Shown here: one piece after another, positions 28,310 to 30,420 of the stretch
How positions within the stretch are numbered: position 1 is the first letter of the stretch
How the letters are laid out: every line of letters starts with the position of its first letter
Virus record (IMG/VR): IMGVR_UViG_3300035158_000907
Location: 1-30,420 of that record
DNA: 30,420 bases
From: a virus
Direction: 5' to 3' (one strand)
The notes under the pieces: generated by a model
Seen by the model: the letters and a program-made list of their open reading frames with translations, nothing else
Databases searched by the model: none
Told to the model about the DNA's origin: nothing
Made by a program: the position numbers and the translations under genes

Positions 28310-29008
28310 ATGCCATTACCCAAAATTGAAACACCTACCTATGAACTCACCGTGCCTTCAACAGGTGAATTGATTGAGTTTCGTCCCTTTCTGGTCAAGG
28401 AAGAGAAAATTCTGATGCTTGCCCAAGAGAGCGGAGGAGTGAAAGATATGATTCGAGCCTTGAAACAGATCATTTCATCCTGCACCTTTGAGAAGGTCAA
28501 TCCAGACTCACTGGCATCCTACGATCTTGAATACATCTTTCTTCAACTTCGGGCCAAGAGTGTCGGCGAGTCCTCAAAATTTCAACTCAAATGTGAAAAG
28601 TGTGGAGAATTTAATCCGGTTGAAATTGATCTGACAACGATTGAAGTCGTTTTCCCTCTGGAAAAAGATGACAACACAATTCAACTGACCGATAATGTTG
28701 GGGTTGTTCTTCGATCAATCCATCTGGACGAGATTGAAAACATCGGCGAGAATGTTGAAGATTTCACCAAGATTCTGGCTCTGACCATTGACAAAATCTT
28801 TGACGACACCCAAGTCTACAATTCAAGTGACATTTCCAACAAGGAATTGATCGAATTTGTTGAATCACTCTCACGATCTCAAGTATCAAAAATCGAGAAT
28901 TACATTGAGAATCAACCCTATCTTGAAAAGATTGTTGAATTTCAATGTAAAGAGTGCGGTCATCATAATTCGGTCCAGTTGAGAGGGCTTGACTCTTTTT
29001 TCGGATAG
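28310..29008 (+). CDS. gp26: Baseplate hub protein gp26-like with zinc ribbon
   Basis: A 232-residue protein of the T4 gp26 (T4 baseplate) family (T4 gp26 is 208 residues). The start (MPLPKIETPTYELTVPSTGE, then IEFRPFLVKEEKILMLAQES) and the helix DMIRALKQIISSCTF are typical. Two CxxC pairs (Cys95/Cys98 in LKCEKCGEF and Cys213/Cys216 in FQCKECGHHN) suggest a zinc ribbon. gp26 is needed for hub assembly together with gp51. It is followed by a short gap and gp51, as in T4. No late promoter precedes it. Confidence 0.9.
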   Translation: MPLPKIETPTYELTVPSTGELIEFRPFLVKEEKILMLAQESGGVKDMIRALKQIISSCTFEKVNPDSLASYDLEYIFLQLRAKSVGESSKFQLKCEKCGEFNPVEIDLTTIEVVFPLEKDDNTIQLTDNVGVVLRSIHLDEIENIGENVEDFTKILALTIDKIFDDTQVYNSSDISNKELIEFVESLSRSQVSKIENYIENQPYLEKIVEFQCKECGHHNSVQLRGLDSFFG

Positions 29009-29055
29009 CCCTTTCTCATGACAGTATTGTCAATCATTATCAGACAAATTTCTCA

Positions 29056-29196
29056 ATGATGCAACATCACAATTACTCGTTGAATGAAATTGAAACAATG
29101 ATTCCGTGGGAAAGGGAAATGTATGTCAGTATGCTAGTTGAATATTTGAAAGAAGAAAACGAACGAATCAAACAGCAGCAGCAGAAAAATAGATGA
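29056..29196 (+). CDS. gp51: gp51-like baseplate hub assembly protein (46 residues)
   Basis: A short gene from ATG at 29056 to TGA at 29196. The core MIPWEREMYVSMLVEYLKEE is characteristic of the short gp51-like proteins that follow gp26 in T4-like marine phages; the glutamine run at the end (KQQQQKNR) is variable. T4 gp51 (249 residues) is much longer and acts catalytically in hub assembly, so equivalence is by position and the short core. Its TGA overlaps the ATG of the next gene as ATGA, showing translational coupling. The short length would hide it from many gene finders. Confidence 0.75.
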   Translation: MMQHHNYSLNEIETMIPWEREMYVSMLVEYLKEENERIKQQQQKNR

Positions 29197-30420
29197 ACGA
29201 AAAACTCCAAGAGATCATTGCTTCGCTCAAGAGGTCCAACGAAAAATACACGATCATTGGCGATGTCAATGTAGGACTCACTCCTATGAACTCGGCGGCT
29301 CCTTCGGCGGGTCAGCCAGAGTCGCCTGATTCGTTGACGGACAATCTGAACAAACTGATCAAAAAGCTCGATTCCAAGCTGGAGAACTTTGGAAAAGGAA
29401 TTCGTCGTTCTCTTTTTGACATTTCCAAAATCGGGGAGCCGTTCAAGAATTTTGCGGGTGGAATCCAGAGTCTCATAACTGCTCCGATTCGGGCTGTTCA
29501 GGAAAGTGTAAGTGCTGTTCAAGAAACCTTTGCCAGCATAGGCAGCGGAATCAAGAATGCGATCGGTGGTATCTTCTCACGATTCAGTGTAGACAAGGAG
29601 AAACTGGCCCAGACCGAGTTGCTGTCCAAAATCAGTGTCAAGATCAATGAGCAGTCAGATTCAATTACCAAACTTGTCAGCATAAGTCAAGCAGGATTTG
29701 ACAAATTGTTTCGATCATTTCGGTCTCTTGCCGAAATTCTGAGGGGCGATGAGCTTCAGCAGATTGAAAACCAGCGCAAGAATTTTGCACTCTTCACCGA
29801 CATTTCGGAAAGTCTGGGTGGAATCGAAAAGTCCGCAGAAACAAGTGCAGAGAAAGCTGACGACGAAAGAGGTCTTTTTGGATTCCTTCCGGTTGTTACA
29901 TTGAAAACACTTCGGAAGTTTGCTTCGACCGCTCTCAAGGGGGCCAGAATCGCTGGCCTTGTGACTCTTGCGGTGGCCGGAATTTTTGGTGCAGTTCGAT
30001 CAGCCTTTGAAGGTTATGATTGGGCATCTGAACTAGATGTTGAAGGAATTTCGGGTGCTATTGGAGGATTCTTGGGCGGCAGTAAAGAGTCCAAAAGCAT
30101 CATCAATTCAATCCGAAAGGCCAGTGAATTTGCAGGAATTGGAGCAGCCGTCGGAGTAGTCGGAGGAATTCCCGGCATCATTGGAGGTGCTCTGGTGGGT
30201 GCCGGAGTTGGGGGTATTCTTGGCTGGATCGGAGGAGGAAATATCGCCGAATTCATGGACCCGGTGGTCAAGAAAATGAAGCGACTTCTGGGTGCTGCAA
30301 TTGATGTGACCGAAGAAGAGTTGATCGAGGCCACCAATCTTGCCGAAGACATGAGAGTTGAAGTTGATCGCGTCAAAGAACAGATCAAGGAACAGGCTCG
30401 TCTGATTCGAGAAGCAGTCA
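29193..30420 (+). CDS. Putative tail tape measure/hub protein (partial)
   Basis: At least 409 residues, cut by the right edge. The start overlaps gp51 by four bases. Residues 1-150 are helical with coiled-coil character (SDSITKLVSISQAG, LTDNLNKLIKKLDSKL). Residues about 247-272 (GARIAGLVTLAVAGIFGAV) and 315-365 (GIGAAVGVVGGIPGIIGGAL, then GAGVGGILGWIGGG) are glycine/alanine-rich hydrophobic segments. The rest visible is charged helix (VTEEELIEATNLAEDMRVEV). A coiled-coil protein with central membrane-like segments following gp26 and gp51 fits the tape measure (gp29 position in T4 order 26-51-27-28-29), but a DNA-ejection or hub protein is also possible. Confidence 0.6.
   Translation, partial: MNEKLQEIIASLKRSNEKYTIIGDVNVGLTPMNSAAPSAGQPESPDSLTDNLNKLIKKLDSKLENFGKGIRRSLFDISKIGEPFKNFAGGIQSLITAPIRAVQESVSAVQETFASIGSGIKNAIGGIFSRFSVDKEKLAQTELLSKISVKINEQSDSITKLVSISQAGFDKLFRSFRSLAEILRGDELQQIENQRKNFALFTDISESLGGIEKSAETSAEKADDERGLFGFLPVVTLKTLRKFASTALKGARIAGLVTLAVAGIFGAVRSAFEGYDWASELDVEGISGAIGGFLGGSKESKSIINSIRKASEFAGIGAAVGVVGGIPGIIGGALVGAGVGGILGWIGGGNIAEFMDPVVKKMKRLLGAAIDVTEEELIEATNLAEDMRVEVDRVKEQIKEQARLIREAV

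Noticed and set aside
29073-29522. 149-codon minus-strand open frame opposite gp51 and the tape-measure candidate
   Set aside because: It is antisense to coupled plus-strand genes and is Arg/Ser/Cys-rich shadow sequence.
1-30420. Prophage, CRISPR, tRNA or insertion-sequence signals
   Set aside because: I looked on both strands for spaced identical repeats, cloverleaf ends, transposase or integrase motifs and found none; the window is continuous late phage genes.

Overview
The window is part of the late structural region of a T4-like contractile-tailed phage (myovirus). Almost every gene is a virion, baseplate, tail-fibre or lysis gene, and many match T4 baseplate families (gp53, gp48, gp27/gp5 hub, gp25, gp6, gp8, gp26, gp51, gp4). 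The large DUF4815 protein, the small LtfC-like protein and the multi-domain fibres are more typical of marine T4-like phages (cyanophage and pelagiphage relatives) than of coliphage T4. The host cannot be fixed from this sequence. A lipobox protein and the T4-like baseplate suggest a Gram-negative host. I see no tRNA, CRISPR array, IS element, integrase or attachment site, and no gene-free stretch longer than about 70 bases.

Layout. Two transcription units diverge from an 18-base gap at 26606-26623. The minus-strand unit runs leftwards from 26605 to the left edge: gp48 tube cap, gp53 wedge, gp27-like hub, gp5 hub/needle, an unrecognised 440-residue protein, gp25, gp6, a gp7-position protein, gp8, a 1716-residue DUF4815 protein and small accessory virion proteins. 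It continues with a GDSLE-repeat fibre, a gp12-type collar protein and a DUF4376 protein. Next comes a probable lysis island at 4468-6625: two small membrane proteins, a DUF1353 protein, a lipoprotein and a transglutaminase-like cysteine hydrolase candidate. The unit ends with two small structural proteins and three fibre/adhesin proteins, the last cut by the left edge. The plus-strand unit runs rightwards from 26624: gp4 head completion, a conserved unknown, a tail-tube-family protein (gp54 candidate), gp26, gp51 and a long partial tape-measure/hub candidate cut by the right edge.

How they work together. gp27, gp5, gp26 and gp51 would build the central hub. gp53, gp25, gp6, the gp7-position protein and gp8 would build the wedges. 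gp48 and the gp54 candidate would start the tail tube. The DUF4815, collar, C1q-like and YadA-like proteins would form the host-contact fibres.

Regulation. Fourteen copies of an NATAAATA motif, the T4 late (gp55-type) promoter core, lie just before gene starts. Several are fused to the stop codon of the preceding gene or lie at Shine-Dalgarno distance from the next start. Two face each other in the divergent gap. The observations most worth following are this promoter arrangement, the lysis island, the gp5 without a lysozyme domain, and the unrecognised 440-residue hub-region protein.
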